Shown: positions 1 to 7,985 of the stretch, piece by piece
How the letters are laid out: the number at the start of each line of letters is the position of its first letter
How positions within the stretch are numbered: position 1 is the stretch's first letter
IMG/VR virus record: IMGVR_UViG_3300042527_000896
Coordinates: 1 to 45,651 of that record
DNA: 45,651 nt
Origin: a virus
Strand: one strand, 5' to 3'
Notes under the pieces: model-generated
What the model was told of the DNA's origin: nothing
Seen by the model: only the letters and a program-made list of their open reading frames with translations
Databases searched by the model: none
Translations under genes and position numbers: made by a program

Positions 1-169
1 CGGGAATATGTCTAGGGTCATAAGGACAATGTTTACATTTAAAACCACAACAATATCCACGATTTAAATGATAAGCCTCAGTCAAAACGACTAAACCATT
101 TTCATTGTGATAGTAAAAAGAAGGGTCAAGCTTTATTTGCTTGACCCCTTTTGGATTTTCTTTTTCCAT
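1..169 (-). CDS. DUF5522-like small Cys-rich protein (3' end cut by window)
   Basis: An open frame starts with ATG at 169, three bases after the ribonucleotide reductase stop, and runs off the left edge with 56 codons visible. The protein reads through LTEAYHLNRGYCCGFKCKHC followed by PYDP. A Cys-Cys-Gly-x-x-Cys-x-x-Cys-Pro-Tyr cluster preceded by a T-E-A-Y/F-H-L-x-R-G-Y segment is what I know of the DUF5522 family, short proteins of unknown function found mostly in Bacteroidota. The four cysteines (CC-x3-C-x2-C) suggest metal binding. Function is unknown. Codons about 8-17 coincide with a strong hairpin that looks like the terminator of the upstream gene. The family call rests on the motif alone; the missing C-terminus is outside the window. 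Confidence 0.7.
   Translation of the reverse strand, partial: MEKENPKGVKQIKLDPSFYYHNENGLVVLTEAYHLNRGYCCGFKCKHCPYDPRHIP
121..147 (-). terminator. Hairpin terminator after ribonucleotide reductase, inside the next ORF
   Basis: On the minus strand a 9-bp perfect stem, GGGTCAAGC pairing with GCTTGACCC around a 7-base AAATAAA loop, is followed at once by TTCTTTTT. This has the form of an intrinsic terminator. It lies 28 bases past the reductase stop codon, within the first codons of the DUF5522-like frame, so it would also act as an attenuator for that gene. Confidence 0.7.
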
Positions 170-172
170 TAA

Positions 173-2035
173 TTAAGCCATTACTATTTCACAAGCACCA
201 CCAGCACATGCCACTTCACCACTTAAGTTTGTATCATCGTTTTCTTCAACGATTTTTGACAAATCAATCTCATGTAAAGTTTTCATTAGCTCTTCGTATT
301 TTTCTTTAGTACAATCTTCGAATGGTGCTTGGATATATGTACCACCATCATATGGTAACACTGACAATCCATTATAGTGTTCTCTATTTTCCCACATCCA
401 TTCACCAACAGCAGGCCACTCATGTTCTCTAATTGAGACCGTAGCACTTACATTGTGTGAGTTCGAACCACTTCTGTGAGCGGGTTTAATCCATTCCGTA
501 TGAACTTTCTTAACTCTTTCTAAGAGTTGGATTGGAGATTCATTTCTAAGAATTGAACCTTCGGGTGCTCTTTGTGGGATTCCAATTACCGCAGTATCGT
601 GTGGTCTGAAATATTCGTCCTCAATTAATTCAGGATGATTTTTTTGTAAATGAGAATAGATTGCCTCATTTTTACCAACACGTACTCTTCTAATATAATA
701 TTCGTTATGCCAAGCGTGAATTCCTGATGAGGTTCCAAGTGTCAACGAAGTTGTTCCTGCTGGTTTAACGGTTGTTGTTCTTGCCGCCTGATTAATACCA
801 AGGATTTCCGCAACTCTCTTATTTTCTTCTTTAACAACCTTAGCAGCTGCTTTCATATCTAATTTAAGAACAGCCCCTGAACCGATACCTGTCATTGAAA
901 TTCCAATCAAAGCATCTTTTTCAGTTGTTCTTTGCCAAATAGGTCTAAGATAATGAAAATCAGTGTATCCAGCCTGTAGTGTCCCAATAAAGGTCGCCGC
1001 TTTAACTCTTCCTTCGTAATCTTCTTGAGATACTACGTTTGACACGTTAACCTCAGTTAAATTACAGAATTGGAAAGGTCTAAGAGCAATTTCACAACAT
1101 GGATTGGTTCCCCAATCTTTATCATTTGTCAAATAGATACCAGGTTCACCGGCCCCACTATTCTCAATTCTTTTCCAAAGTTCCATAAAATAATCTTTGG
1201 TAATCTTGTGTCTCACCAATACTGCTGAGTTGTTAGCTCTTCCTCTCTGAGGATTCGTTTCCCACCAAGAGCCACTCTTACAACCAATCATTTCATCGTC
1301 AGTTGCTGAGAATAAAGAGATTAGTGCCGCTCTTCTGATACCACCAGCCAATACCGCATCAGCAATATGACAAACCATATCATGAACTTCAATTGCTTTG
1401 AGTTTTTCTCCACCTTCCTTAGAATCAAGGATACCCTCTAATTTAATTAAACACTCCTTGAGAGGTTGAGGACCAGGAGCTTTTCCGCCTGATGTAACCA
1501 ATCTAGCACCTTTCGGTCTGATGTCACTAAAATCGAATTGAATATGTGAACCTCCGAAGAAATAAGATTTCACTAATACTTTTACCGCGTCAGCCCAACC
1601 TTCGATGGAGTCTGCCACCAACCATCTTCTACTTCTCTCTTTTGATGGTTTTCTAATCTCAGGTAATAATTCAACGTGATGTTTTTGAACTGAGTATCCA
1701 ACACCTGTTCCCCCAAGTAACAAGAACATGATTTCTGAGAATACTCTCCAGTCATCAACAGGAGCGTAAGCACAGTTGTAAATTCTATTAGGTGAAATAT
1801 CAATAGGTTTACCAGCGAACTGCATTGACCTCATTGATGGGAGAACTTGTTTTTTGAATACATACATGTAGTTCTCTCTGATTTCTTTTTCAAGTTGTGG
1901 ATACTTTTTGATATGCATATCCATGTTTCTTGTGACAAGTTCTTGCCACGTCTCTCTTCTCTTCAATTCCGGAATGTACTTAGCATACTTCATGTACACT
2001 GTGATGTCCGATAAAATCCTGTTCGAAATGTCCAT
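173..2035 (-). CDS. nrdJ: Adenosylcobalamin-dependent (class II) ribonucleotide reductase
   Basis: Reduces ribonucleotides to deoxyribonucleotides for phage DNA synthesis, using adenosylcobalamin to start the radical. The 620-aa protein matches the monomeric triphosphate-reductase type. C88 (in YNCAYAP) and C324 correspond to the redox pair in the active site, and NPCCE at 312-316 carries the thiyl-radical Cys (C313) and catalytic Glu (E315). The spacing C313 to C324 equals C408 to C419 in the Lactobacillus leichmannii enzyme. The tail CAGGAC near the C-terminus gives two cysteines five residues apart, as in the shuttle pair that re-reduces the active site. Glycine-rich LLLGGTGVGYS lies at about 105-115. 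No nrdA/nrdB pair is visible. The start is the ATG at 2035; a TATTTAT motif lies about 55 bases upstream. It is the second-last gene of the replication block. Confidence 0.9.
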   Translation of the reverse strand: MDISNRILSDITVYMKYAKYIPELKRRETWQELVTRNMDMHIKKYPQLEKEIRENYMYVFKKQVLPSMRSMQFAGKPIDISPNRIYNCAYAPVDDWRVFSEIMFLLLGGTGVGYSVQKHHVELLPEIRKPSKERSRRWLVADSIEGWADAVKVLVKSYFFGGSHIQFDFSDIRPKGARLVTSGGKAPGPQPLKECLIKLEGILDSKEGGEKLKAIEVHDMVCHIADAVLAGGIRRAALISLFSATDDEMIGCKSGSWWETNPQRGRANNSAVLVRHKITKDYFMELWKRIENSGAGEPGIYLTNDKDWGTNPCCEIALRPFQFCNLTEVNVSNVVSQEDYEGRVKAATFIGTLQAGYTDFHYLRPIWQRTTEKDALIGISMTGIGSGAVLKLDMKAAAKVVKEENKRVAEILGINQAARTTTVKPAGTTSLTLGTSSGIHAWHNEYYIRRVRVGKNEAIYSHLQKNHPELIEDEYFRPHDTAVIGIPQRAPEGSILRNESPIQLLERVKKVHTEWIKPAHRSGSNSHNVSATVSIREHEWPAVGEWMWENREHYNGLSVLPYDGGTYIQAPFEDCTKEKYEELMKTLHEIDLSKIVEENDDTNLSGEVACAGGACEIVMA

Positions 2036-2089
2036 TTTTTAAGTTTTTGTTAGTTTGTATTTTTTATCAAAAAATCGGTGATTTTTATG

Positions 2090-2096
2090 ATAAATA
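2090..2096 (-). promoter_or_regulatory. Candidate promoter element TATTTAT upstream of nrdJ
   Basis: Coding-strand TATATTTATCATAA lies in the 135-base gap between the helicase and nrdJ, about 55 bases before the ATG. The same core occurs before many other genes in the window. The rest of this gap is A/T runs with no ORF or convincing hairpin. Confidence 0.4.
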
Positions 2097-2170
2097 TAAT
2101 GTTGTGTTATAAGCGACCTTGTTTTTTTATAAAAAAAATTAAGTTTTTTTTGAAAAAAGTAGATATTTAA

Positions 2171-3547
2171 TTAGCTAGTTTTTTCTTCCCGTTGTCTTCT
2201 TTTTTCTAAAAGTTCTCTGACTCTATCTCTCTTCTTTTCTTCTTGTTGTTCTTCAAAACCTAAGAATGTTATTGAGGACTCTGTATCGATTTCTAATAGT
2301 TCATTATTGAACTTACAATTTTCGAATACAACACCGTCTTTACCCAATCTCGATTTAGTAATCGCGATTGTCGCCAGATTCATTTCTTTTTGTTGGAGTG
2401 TTTTGGCAACTGTTATAATAACGTGTCCGACTTGTGCTTTTTTGATTGAACCGCCCATTTGGTCTGTGGTTACAACTTCAGATGAGATTGAACTTCTGTT
2501 ACCTTGTGTTGCCGTCCATCCAACCAAATTGAGTTCGTGACACATTGCTTCAAAAGCTCTCATTACTGAACCTTCGGCTTTCCACTCATCTTTAGCACTT
2601 TGTTCTGGAAGAACACAATCGATATAATCCAAAAGAATTAAATCAATCTTTGTACCATCAGCAATGATTTTACGAACTTGATTCTTGATTGAACCCATTG
2701 TGACAGTATCCGAAGCCAACTTTTTCAGGATTAACTTATTTTTCATAGTCTCCTGAATTTCGGTGATTTTTGATAAAACATCTTCTTTGTGAAGGGCTAA
2801 CTCGTCAGGAGCTATACCTGTCCAAATTGTAAAATGTTTTCTTTGAACAATTTTAGGATTGTCTTCAAAAAATATTTGTAAGACATTGTATCCCATATTG
2901 AACGCTGTGTTGGCTATCTTAGTGAGAATTGTAGTTTTACCCACACCAGTTGGTGCCAATATAACTCCAATCTCCCCTTTCGCCAGTCCACCTTTGAGCA
3001 GTTTGTCAATACCTTGAATTCCCATAGGGATTGGATGTCTGTAGTCCTCTTCCAATACAGTGTCAAGTCCAGTGAAGATGTCAGAAACATTTTTTTCAAC
3101 CTCCCCAACTTGTAGGGCTTCTCTAACTAAACCTTCAACTTTGTCATAGGATTCGAAGTCTCCCTCGGTAATAATCTTTTGGGCTTTGTCCATGGCTTTT
3201 TGTAACTCTTGTTGTTTACAAAATTTCAAAGCCTTTTCTTGGACAAATTGGGTACCTTCAAAGGGTGCGTCTTTGACTTGTTTTAGTGTGTCCAAAACAA
3301 TTTTAGCAACTAACTCTTGTGTAATCTCAGACTTGATGAGTTGTTCTAATGTCTCAAAGTTTGGTGCCGACTCATATTTTTTATGGTACTCTTTGATTAA
3401 CTGTAAAATTATCTTGAAATACTTGTTGTCAAAATATGATGGTTCTATTACATCAATAATGGAAGATGTAAAATCTTTATCTTCCATTAATTGATTGAGT
3501 AATTGTATTTGAAACGTGTTCCCTAAATAGTCAAAATTTTTATTCAT
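2171..3547 (-). CDS. DnaB-like replicative helicase (T4 gp41 type)
   Basis: Hexameric 5'-3' helicase that unwinds DNA at the phage fork. The 458-aa length fits gp41/DnaB. The first ~150 residues form the helical N-terminal domain; a RecA-like motor follows with Walker A APTGVGKTT at about 198-206, a Walker B-like hydrophobic strand LILLDYID near 303-310, and the GWTATQGNRSS sensor segment typical of DnaB motors. The C-terminal ~30 residues are charged (Glu/Lys/Arg-rich). It sits in the replication run with UvsX, RNase H and gp32. No primase (gp61-like) gene is in the window. The start ATG at 3547 follows the preceding gene by 34 bases. Confidence 0.9.
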   Translation of the reverse strand: MNKNFDYLGNTFQIQLLNQLMEDKDFTSSIIDVIEPSYFDNKYFKIILQLIKEYHKKYESAPNFETLEQLIKSEITQELVAKIVLDTLKQVKDAPFEGTQFVQEKALKFCKQQELQKAMDKAQKIITEGDFESYDKVEGLVREALQVGEVEKNVSDIFTGLDTVLEEDYRHPIPMGIQGIDKLLKGGLAKGEIGVILAPTGVGKTTILTKIANTAFNMGYNVLQIFFEDNPKIVQRKHFTIWTGIAPDELALHKEDVLSKITEIQETMKNKLILKKLASDTVTMGSIKNQVRKIIADGTKIDLILLDYIDCVLPEQSAKDEWKAEGSVMRAFEAMCHELNLVGWTATQGNRSSISSEVVTTDQMGGSIKKAQVGHVIITVAKTLQQKEMNLATIAITKSRLGKDGVVFENCKFNNELLEIDTESSITFLGFEEQQEEKKRDRVRELLEKRRQREEKTS

Positions 3548-3581
3548 AAACTATATCTATACCCCTTCATTAATTAAATAT

Positions 3582-4034
3582 TCAGGCAGAGAGGTCGAAT
3601 TCCAAATATTTGTAAGTCAAATCTTGATTTGAAAAAATGTCAGTAAGTTCTTTGAGAATATCTTTCAAAAATGGTCGCACGTCCACTGTATAACGAACCT
3701 TTGGTGGAAATTTTTTTCCGTCAAAAATTCTATGACAAAGTGTCTGTTCTCCGAGTTTGACATAGATATTGAAAACTTCGGGACCATCAGTTTGAGAAGT
3801 TTCCATGATTTTTGGGTCGTGGATGATTGACTCTTTGTTGTCCATCATGTAAACAACAGTTTTCATCTTTAGGTAGTACTGTAAAGATTCTTTTACCGAC
3901 TTGATAAATTCGTAAAACTCAAGTGAGTTTTTTGCTTCGGGATTGTAACCCCTAACATTGTAATACCTTTGGACTACAATGTTGTCATTTAGAGTTAACA
4001 GGAACTCCATTTTAATACTGTCTTGTTCTTTCAT
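3582..4034 (-). CDS. Unknown phage protein in the replication block
   Basis: I do not recognise this protein. The frame is open from an ATG at 4073, which would overlap the oxygenase gene by 23 bases. The second in-frame ATG at 4034 (MKEQDSIKMEF) leaves a 16-base gap and avoids the overlap, so I prefer it (150 aa). The protein is soluble, mixed alpha/beta in appearance, without transmembrane segments or a clear catalytic motif. It opens with a strand-like MEFLLTLNDNIVVQRYYNV, and its C-terminal half carries the KVRYTVDVRPFLKDILKEL segment. Its position between the helicase and a 2OG oxygenase suggests early or middle expression with the replication genes, but nothing shows its role. Confidence 0.65.
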   Translation of the reverse strand: MKEQDSIKMEFLLTLNDNIVVQRYYNVRGYNPEAKNSLEFYEFIKSVKESLQYYLKMKTVVYMMDNKESIIHDPKIMETSQTDGPEVFNIYVKLGEQTLCHRIFDGKKFPPKVRYTVDVRPFLKDILKELTDIFSNQDLTYKYLEFDLSA

Positions 4035-4050
4035 GTTTGTTTTATTAAAA

Positions 4051-4782
4051 TTAAAATTTAAAAATTTCTTCAATACCTAATTCTTGGTTTTTATAAAATA
4101 TTACCATATGGGGATTTTCAGGAGAATTATCAGTAAAGTAATATAACGCCAAAGATAAACGTTCCAAATTGTCGGGACAATTAAGAGGAGTTGGGTGTCC
4201 GTGAAGAGCATTGTCGATGTCGAAAATAACCGCTCTATTGTATATAGGTTCAATTTCAACTTCTTTTTTCCAAGTTTCTTTATTCCATAGTTCGAGATTA
4301 CCCCCATACTCGGTTACCCAATTTTTATTTAAATAAAGTAATAAATTCAATCTTCTATGTTTTTTTGTACCTGGTTGTAAGTTGTAATCTTCATGAATTG
4401 ATAGTGAACCCCCTTTTTTTATTTTGTGAATTCCTCCACCAATCAAATAAGGGTCCCTGAAAAGATTATCTATACCCGTAAGACTTTGTAAGAATATTAG
4501 AAATTCCTTGGAATTTAGATATTCCATTAGAAGATTTGTTATAGGAAGTTTGTTCTTTATTTCTTGAGCGGTCGTGTCATGGTTTGGATAATAAAATTTA
4601 TTAATCTCATGTTCATTCACCCACTCAGTAGTATTATGAAACCAATCTTGATGGTTTTTGATTTCTTCCAAAACATTATCTAATAAAAATTCAGATAAAA
4701 AATTATCAATTATAATGTGAGGATATGGCTTGGCAGATAAAAACTGTGTTCTTAAATTATTCGCCAAATTTAGGTTTATCAT
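4051..4782 (-). CDS. 2-oxoglutarate/Fe(II)-dependent oxygenase, prolyl-hydroxylase-like
   Basis: Predicted non-haem iron dioxygenase of the prolyl 4-hydroxylase-like fold (243 aa). The iron triad is visible: H130-x-D132 in LSIHEDYN and distal H194 in NALHGHP. R208 in ERLSLALYYFT is the expected 2-oxoglutarate salt-bridge residue. RRLNLLLYLN at 143-152 and the GGNLELW turn are typical core strands of 2OG-FeII_Oxy_3-like enzymes. Proteins of this class hydroxylate proline or other side chains, and some modify nucleic acid bases; the substrate cannot be read from the sequence. Its 3' end lies just before the unknown gene at 4034, and its ATG at 4782 overlaps the RNase H stop by 4 bases (ATGA), so it is translationally coupled to the replication genes. 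Confidence 0.8.
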   Translation of the reverse strand: MINLNLANNLRTQFLSAKPYPHIIIDNFLSEFLLDNVLEEIKNHQDWFHNTTEWVNEHEINKFYYPNHDTTAQEIKNKLPITNLLMEYLNSKEFLIFLQSLTGIDNLFRDPYLIGGGIHKIKKGGSLSIHEDYNLQPGTKKHRRLNLLLYLNKNWVTEYGGNLELWNKETWKKEVEIEPIYNRAVIFDIDNALHGHPTPLNCPDNLERLSLALYYFTDNSPENPHMVIFYKNQELGIEEIFKF

Positions 4783-5771
4783 AATCTACGTTTTTCTTTT
4801 CTTATAAGTTTCATAAAGGGTCTTAAGAAATTAACCCAAGCTTCGTCATTTTTCGGAAGGTACTTAAAAAGTCCATCTTCCATCATAAGTCTCATCAAAT
4901 TTTTATATCCTCTGTCGGTGGGGTCAATTGTGTCAATATGAATTTGTTCGACAAGTGATTTACCATCCTCCGTGATTAAGGGATTACTGAGGTCAACAAT
5001 TTTTTGGTTAACTCTATAAAACTCTTCTCCAAGTATACCATTTTTGGTCCGTCCAGTCAAAATATTTTGAACTGTTTTGGGAACCTTTTTTTGCCTTATA
5101 TCTCGTGCGTTATCGAGAATTTCTTGAATAGTGCTTGGTTTATCAAGCAAAAAAGGGAATAATTTGACTAAAGTTTTTTCACCCAAACCCTCGATACCAT
5201 CGATGTTGTCAGATTTATCACCTGTGAAAACTTTTGTAATAGTTACGTTGTAGTGTGGTATATCCACTTTGTTAATAGTAACCTTATCTCCGAACTTCAA
5301 ATACTTCTTTATTACAGGGGAATAAATTGTCACATTTTCTGAAATGAGTTGTGTCAAATCTTTGTCCGCAGAAAAAATTATAATTTGTTCATCGTTAGCG
5401 ATTTGACAATAATGAGCAATCAAATCATCAGCCTCGTTGTTTAACATTTCGACTTGTCGAACATAAACTTCTTCCAAATACATTTTTACTCTTGCCTTTT
5501 GGTTCAGATAAGATTCGTATTTATACTCATTCATGTCTTGTCGACGATTACCCTTGTATTGAGGGTAAATTGATTTACGAATTGATGAGTTCGAATCTCC
5601 ATCCCAAAACACAACCACTTTATCGTGATTATGCTCCTCCAAGAATCGTCTAAGTGTATTTATGAAGTGGTATACTCCCCCGATGTGAGAACCGTCGTTA
5701 AAGAGGTCCTTTACCCCGTGAAATCCAATTTTAAATAGGTTGTCCCCATCTACCAACAAAGTCTTTGTCAC
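4779..5771 (-). CDS. 5'-3' exonuclease / RNase H of the FEN family (T4 Rnh type)
   Basis: Removes RNA primers and 5' flaps during lagging-strand synthesis. The 330-aa size fits T4 RNase H (305 aa). Acidic metal-binding residues appear in order: LLVDGDNLF at 5-13, VVFWDGDSNSS near 53-63, NNEADDLIAHY near 110-120, FSADKDLTQLI near 133-143, and the helix-hairpin-helix segment TGDKSDNIDGIEGLGEKT near 184-200. The start is a GTG at 5771: the only in-frame codon that keeps the N-terminal VDGDN metal site, because an in-frame stop (TAA) lies at 5781-5783. It follows UvsX by 23 bases and overlaps the oxygenase gene. Confidence 0.88.
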   Translation of the reverse strand: MTKTLLVDGDNLFKIGFHGVKDLFNDGSHIGGVYHFINTLRRFLEEHNHDKVVVFWDGDSNSSIRKSIYPQYKGNRRQDMNEYKYESYLNQKARVKMYLEEVYVRQVEMLNNEADDLIAHYCQIANDEQIIIFSADKDLTQLISENVTIYSPVIKKYLKFGDKVTINKVDIPHYNVTITKVFTGDKSDNIDGIEGLGEKTLVKLFPFLLDKPSTIQEILDNARDIRQKKVPKTVQNILTGRTKNGILGEEFYRVNQKIVDLSNPLITEDGKSLVEQIHIDTIDPTDRGYKNLMRLMMEDGLFKYLPKNDEAWVNFLRPFMKLIRKEKRRL

Positions 5772-5794
5772 ATATTCATTTTAAGGGTGAACAA

Positions 5795-6796
5795 TCAATC
5801 TTCTTTTTCTTCTGTTAAAGTGAAATCCCCTTCAGCGCCAATGATATCTTTCCAGTAATCAGCATACTCTTTTTTATAGGATTCGATAGAAGCCTTTTCT
5901 TCAGCACTGTCCTTTCCCGCTAAGAACCCATGTGGGGTAACAATAATTCTTCCGTCGTCATATCCTAATCCGTTGATATGATTTTTCATAACGGACACTT
6001 TACTTCTAACGGCAAATTTAACTGAACGTTTGTCTTTGGTTGCTGTAATTTTTGTAGTTCCAGCACCTTTTTGATTTCCGAATAAAAACACAAGTGAGGA
6101 GTTCAACCATACTGATTCGCCACCTTTCGCTTTAATTTTCGGTTGACCAAATGGATTATCCGGAAGTTCAACCCAAGGTTGATTGATAATGATTAGAGTA
6201 TTCTCGTATTCGGTATCCGCCTTTCTTGAGCCTGAAATTCTTTGATTGATACCCATTCCAATCTTGTCAGATAATACAGAGGCATTGTGTTGTTTTCCAC
6301 CTTTACCTTCGTAGGTCATCTTACAAGGGACAGAACCAACAGAGTCCCAAATAAAACAAAGACTATAGTTCAATTCACCTTTTTCTTGAGCATCTAACAA
6401 CTCATTGATGTAGTCGGTAATTTGTTCGATATAACTAAAGTTGTTATTGAATAAGAAAAATCCGTCCCAATCCATTTCACCTGTTTCTTTATCAACGACT
6501 TCTTCACATTGGAACCCCATTAATTTTGCGTGGTCGAAGCTCCATTTTTGTTCAGTAATGATGAATACGGGAAGAATCTCTTTTTTCTGAGCATCAACAG
6601 CAGCTTTGATTGCGGCAGTCGTTTTACCTGTATCTGAGTGCCCCAAGAACATATTAATATGTCCAATAGCAGGACCAGGTAGTCCCACGGCATCCAAGAA
6701 ATCTGAACCTAAATCCAAAAATCTTTGGGGTTTATATTTCGCAGAAGTTGAGAACTTCTTTTTTAAATTACTAAAGTCGTTTTTCTTAATAGCCAT
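5795..6796 (-). CDS. uvsX: UvsX, RecA-like recombinase
   Basis: Strand-exchange ATPase for recombination-dependent replication and repair in T4-like phages. The 333-aa protein has Walker A GHSDTGKTT at 52-60, a Walker B-like strand LCFIWDSVGSVP near 145-157, and a disordered DNA-binding loop region GKGGKQHNASVLSDKIG near 164-180. The LIIINQPW strand that follows matches the RecA motif before loop L2. The C-terminus is acidic, as in RecA and UvsX. It is placed between the small ORF following gp32 and RNase H, a usual T4-type cluster. The start ATG at 6796 has no Shine-Dalgarno sequence. Confidence 0.9.
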   Translation of the reverse strand: MAIKKNDFSNLKKKFSTSAKYKPQRFLDLGSDFLDAVGLPGPAIGHINMFLGHSDTGKTTAAIKAAVDAQKKEILPVFIITEQKWSFDHAKLMGFQCEEVVDKETGEMDWDGFFLFNNNFSYIEQITDYINELLDAQEKGELNYSLCFIWDSVGSVPCKMTYEGKGGKQHNASVLSDKIGMGINQRISGSRKADTEYENTLIIINQPWVELPDNPFGQPKIKAKGGESVWLNSSLVFLFGNQKGAGTTKITATKDKRSVKFAVRSKVSVMKNHINGLGYDDGRIIVTPHGFLAGKDSAEEKASIESYKKEYADYWKDIIGAEGDFTLTEEKED

Positions 6797-6798
6797 AA

Positions 6799-7011
6799 TT
6801 AAAATTCTAAATCGTAATCAATAAAATCGAGTAGGTCATCATCAGGATAATATTCCACCCAAGTATCGTTCACTTTGAGGTAAAAACCCCCACCATTCCC
6901 ATCTTCCCACTTTCTCAATTGGAGTGTATCTCCTTTCTCATTTTCCAATTTAAATTCAAAAGTAACGGATTCGTAAATTTTTTTTGGTTTTTCTCTTACT
7001 TTGAAACTCAT
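6799..7011 (-). CDS. Small unknown acidic protein between gp32 and uvsX
   Basis: A 70-aa ORF whose stop lies two bases before the uvsX ATG, so it is very probably cotranslated with it. The sequence is strand-rich (VTFEFKLENEKGDTLQLRKW, then GGGFYLKVNDTWVEYYPDD) and ends in an acidic DLLDFIDYDLEF tail. This looks like a small beta-barrel or beta-sheet protein. I do not recognise the family. It lies downstream of the gp32 terminator, so it probably heads the uvsX transcript or depends on readthrough. Confidence 0.65.
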   Translation of the reverse strand: MSFKVREKPKKIYESVTFEFKLENEKGDTLQLRKWEDGNGGGFYLKVNDTWVEYYPDDDLLDFIDYDLEF

Positions 7012-7023
7012 AAAATAAAAATA

Positions 7024-7044
7024 AGGGCGGTTTTTAGCCGCCCT
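7024..7044 (-). terminator. Intrinsic terminator after gp32
   Basis: On the minus strand AGGGCGG pairs with CCGCCCT around a 7-base CTAAAAA loop (7 bp stem) and is followed by TATTTTTATTTT. It lies about 11 bases beyond the gp32 stop codon and before the small gene at 7011, separating the highly expressed gp32 from uvsX. Confidence 0.85.
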
Positions 7045-7054
7045 AAGTTATAAA

Positions 7055-7903
7055 TTAGAATGGTAAATCTGTGTCAGCGTCTTGGTCTGCTTGTGGGTCA
7101 ACAAGTTTTGAACCTTTGGAACCACCCATTGCCGTTTCTGAAACTTCGTCGTCACCATAAACATAACCACCTTTTTCAGAATCCCATTTTGGTGTTTTAC
7201 CTTCAGCAATTGCTTCAAGATACTCAACAGGTTTTTTACTATAAACGTCAGTCCAAGTTAACTCATCAGATAACCATGCTTTAGCTTGGTCTTTATCTTC
7301 AGAGATTGGTGCTGGGTCGTCATACATAATAGCAGAAACTGTTGTGTATTCTTTACCTTTTGGAGTTTTAGATTTAGCCAACTCGATGATTAAGTCACGA
7401 CCTTTATCAGGGTCAGTGATATCCCCCTTATTTCTCCAAATTGGAATAATCTTATCTAAGATACCTTCGTTCTTATAGTTGTGTTTGAATCTCCAAAACT
7501 TTGGGCCGTCTTGTTCATTGTCACGGTCAATAACTTTAACGATATAGAACTTACGTGACTTATATTGTTTAGCTAATTCTTTGTCAGATTCTTTACCTGT
7601 ACTCATTAGCTCTTCGTAAACTTCGTTCAAAGGTGAACGTTCATTGTCATTTTTTCCTGGGTCGTAGAACTTTTGCCATTGACCACCAACTTGGATTTCA
7701 TGATACCAAGCCTCTTTAAATGGTGAAGAACCATCTGCTGTTGGAAGGATACGAATTTTACGTTGTCCTGATTTCTCTTTATCACCAAGGATTAAAGCGA
7801 AATACTTTTTCATTCTTTCGTCTTGCGACATTCTTGATTGGGCCCCGCCCCCTGTTTGATTTTTTTCATACTGTGCCAATACGGCGTCTAATACATTACT
7901 CAT
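7055..7903 (-). CDS. Single-stranded DNA-binding protein (T4 gp32 type)
   Basis: Coats single-stranded DNA at forks and recombination intermediates and recruits partner proteins. The 282-aa protein has a basic N-terminal start (MSNVLDAVLAQYEKNQTGGG), an OB-fold core with aromatic strands (KIRILPTADG near 49-58, YHEIQVGGQWQKFYDPG near 67-83, RKFYIVKVIDRDNEQDGPKFW near 117-137), and a glycine/acid-rich tail ending in ADTDLPF. The acidic tail is the protein-interaction element in gp32. Unlike T4 gp32 it shows no cysteine/histidine zinc site in the core. Terminators stand on both sides (7024-7044 and 7961-7984), so it appears to be a one-gene unit, as is usual for gp32. Confidence 0.88.
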   Translation of the reverse strand: MSNVLDAVLAQYEKNQTGGGAQSRMSQDERMKKYFALILGDKEKSGQRKIRILPTADGSSPFKEAWYHEIQVGGQWQKFYDPGKNDNERSPLNEVYEELMSTGKESDKELAKQYKSRKFYIVKVIDRDNEQDGPKFWRFKHNYKNEGILDKIIPIWRNKGDITDPDKGRDLIIELAKSKTPKGKEYTTVSAIMYDDPAPISEDKDQAKAWLSDELTWTDVYSKKPVEYLEAIAEGKTPKWDSEKGGYVYGDDEVSETAMGGSKGSKLVDPQADQDADTDLPF

Positions 7904-7924
7904 TGTTTAAGTTTTAAATGTTTA

Positions 7925-7932
7925 TTAAATAT
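7925..7932 (-). promoter_or_regulatory. Weak candidate promoter element upstream of gp32
   Basis: The minus strand reads TTATATTTAATAAAC about 20-30 bases before the gp32 ATG, in the short gap between the upstream terminator and gp32. It is one base off the TATTTAT core seen elsewhere. gp32 needs its own promoter because a terminator lies just upstream. Confidence 0.3.
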
Positions 7933-7960
7933 AATTGGGATTTCCCTATTTGTCAAATTG

Positions 7961-7984
7961 AAAAGGGACCTTTCGGTCCCTTTT
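7961..7984 (-). terminator. Intrinsic terminator at the end of the tail block
   Basis: A perfect 10-bp stem, AAAAGGGACC pairing with GGTCCCTTTT, closes a four-base loop that reads GAAA on the minus strand (a stable GNRA tetraloop). It starts one base past the stop of the 217-aa gene and marks the end of the long tail transcript. Confidence 0.85.
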
Positions 7985-7985
7985 A

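Noticed and set aside
2041-2165. Possible terminator or RNA gene in the helicase-nrdJ gap
   Set aside because: There are T and A runs but no stable stem, and no tRNA-like fold; only a promoter-like motif is seen.
4035-4073. ATG at 4073 as the start of the unknown replication-block gene
   Set aside because: It would overlap the oxygenase gene by 23 bases and adds only an Asn/Phe/Lys-rich stretch; ATG 4034 fits the usual gene spacing.
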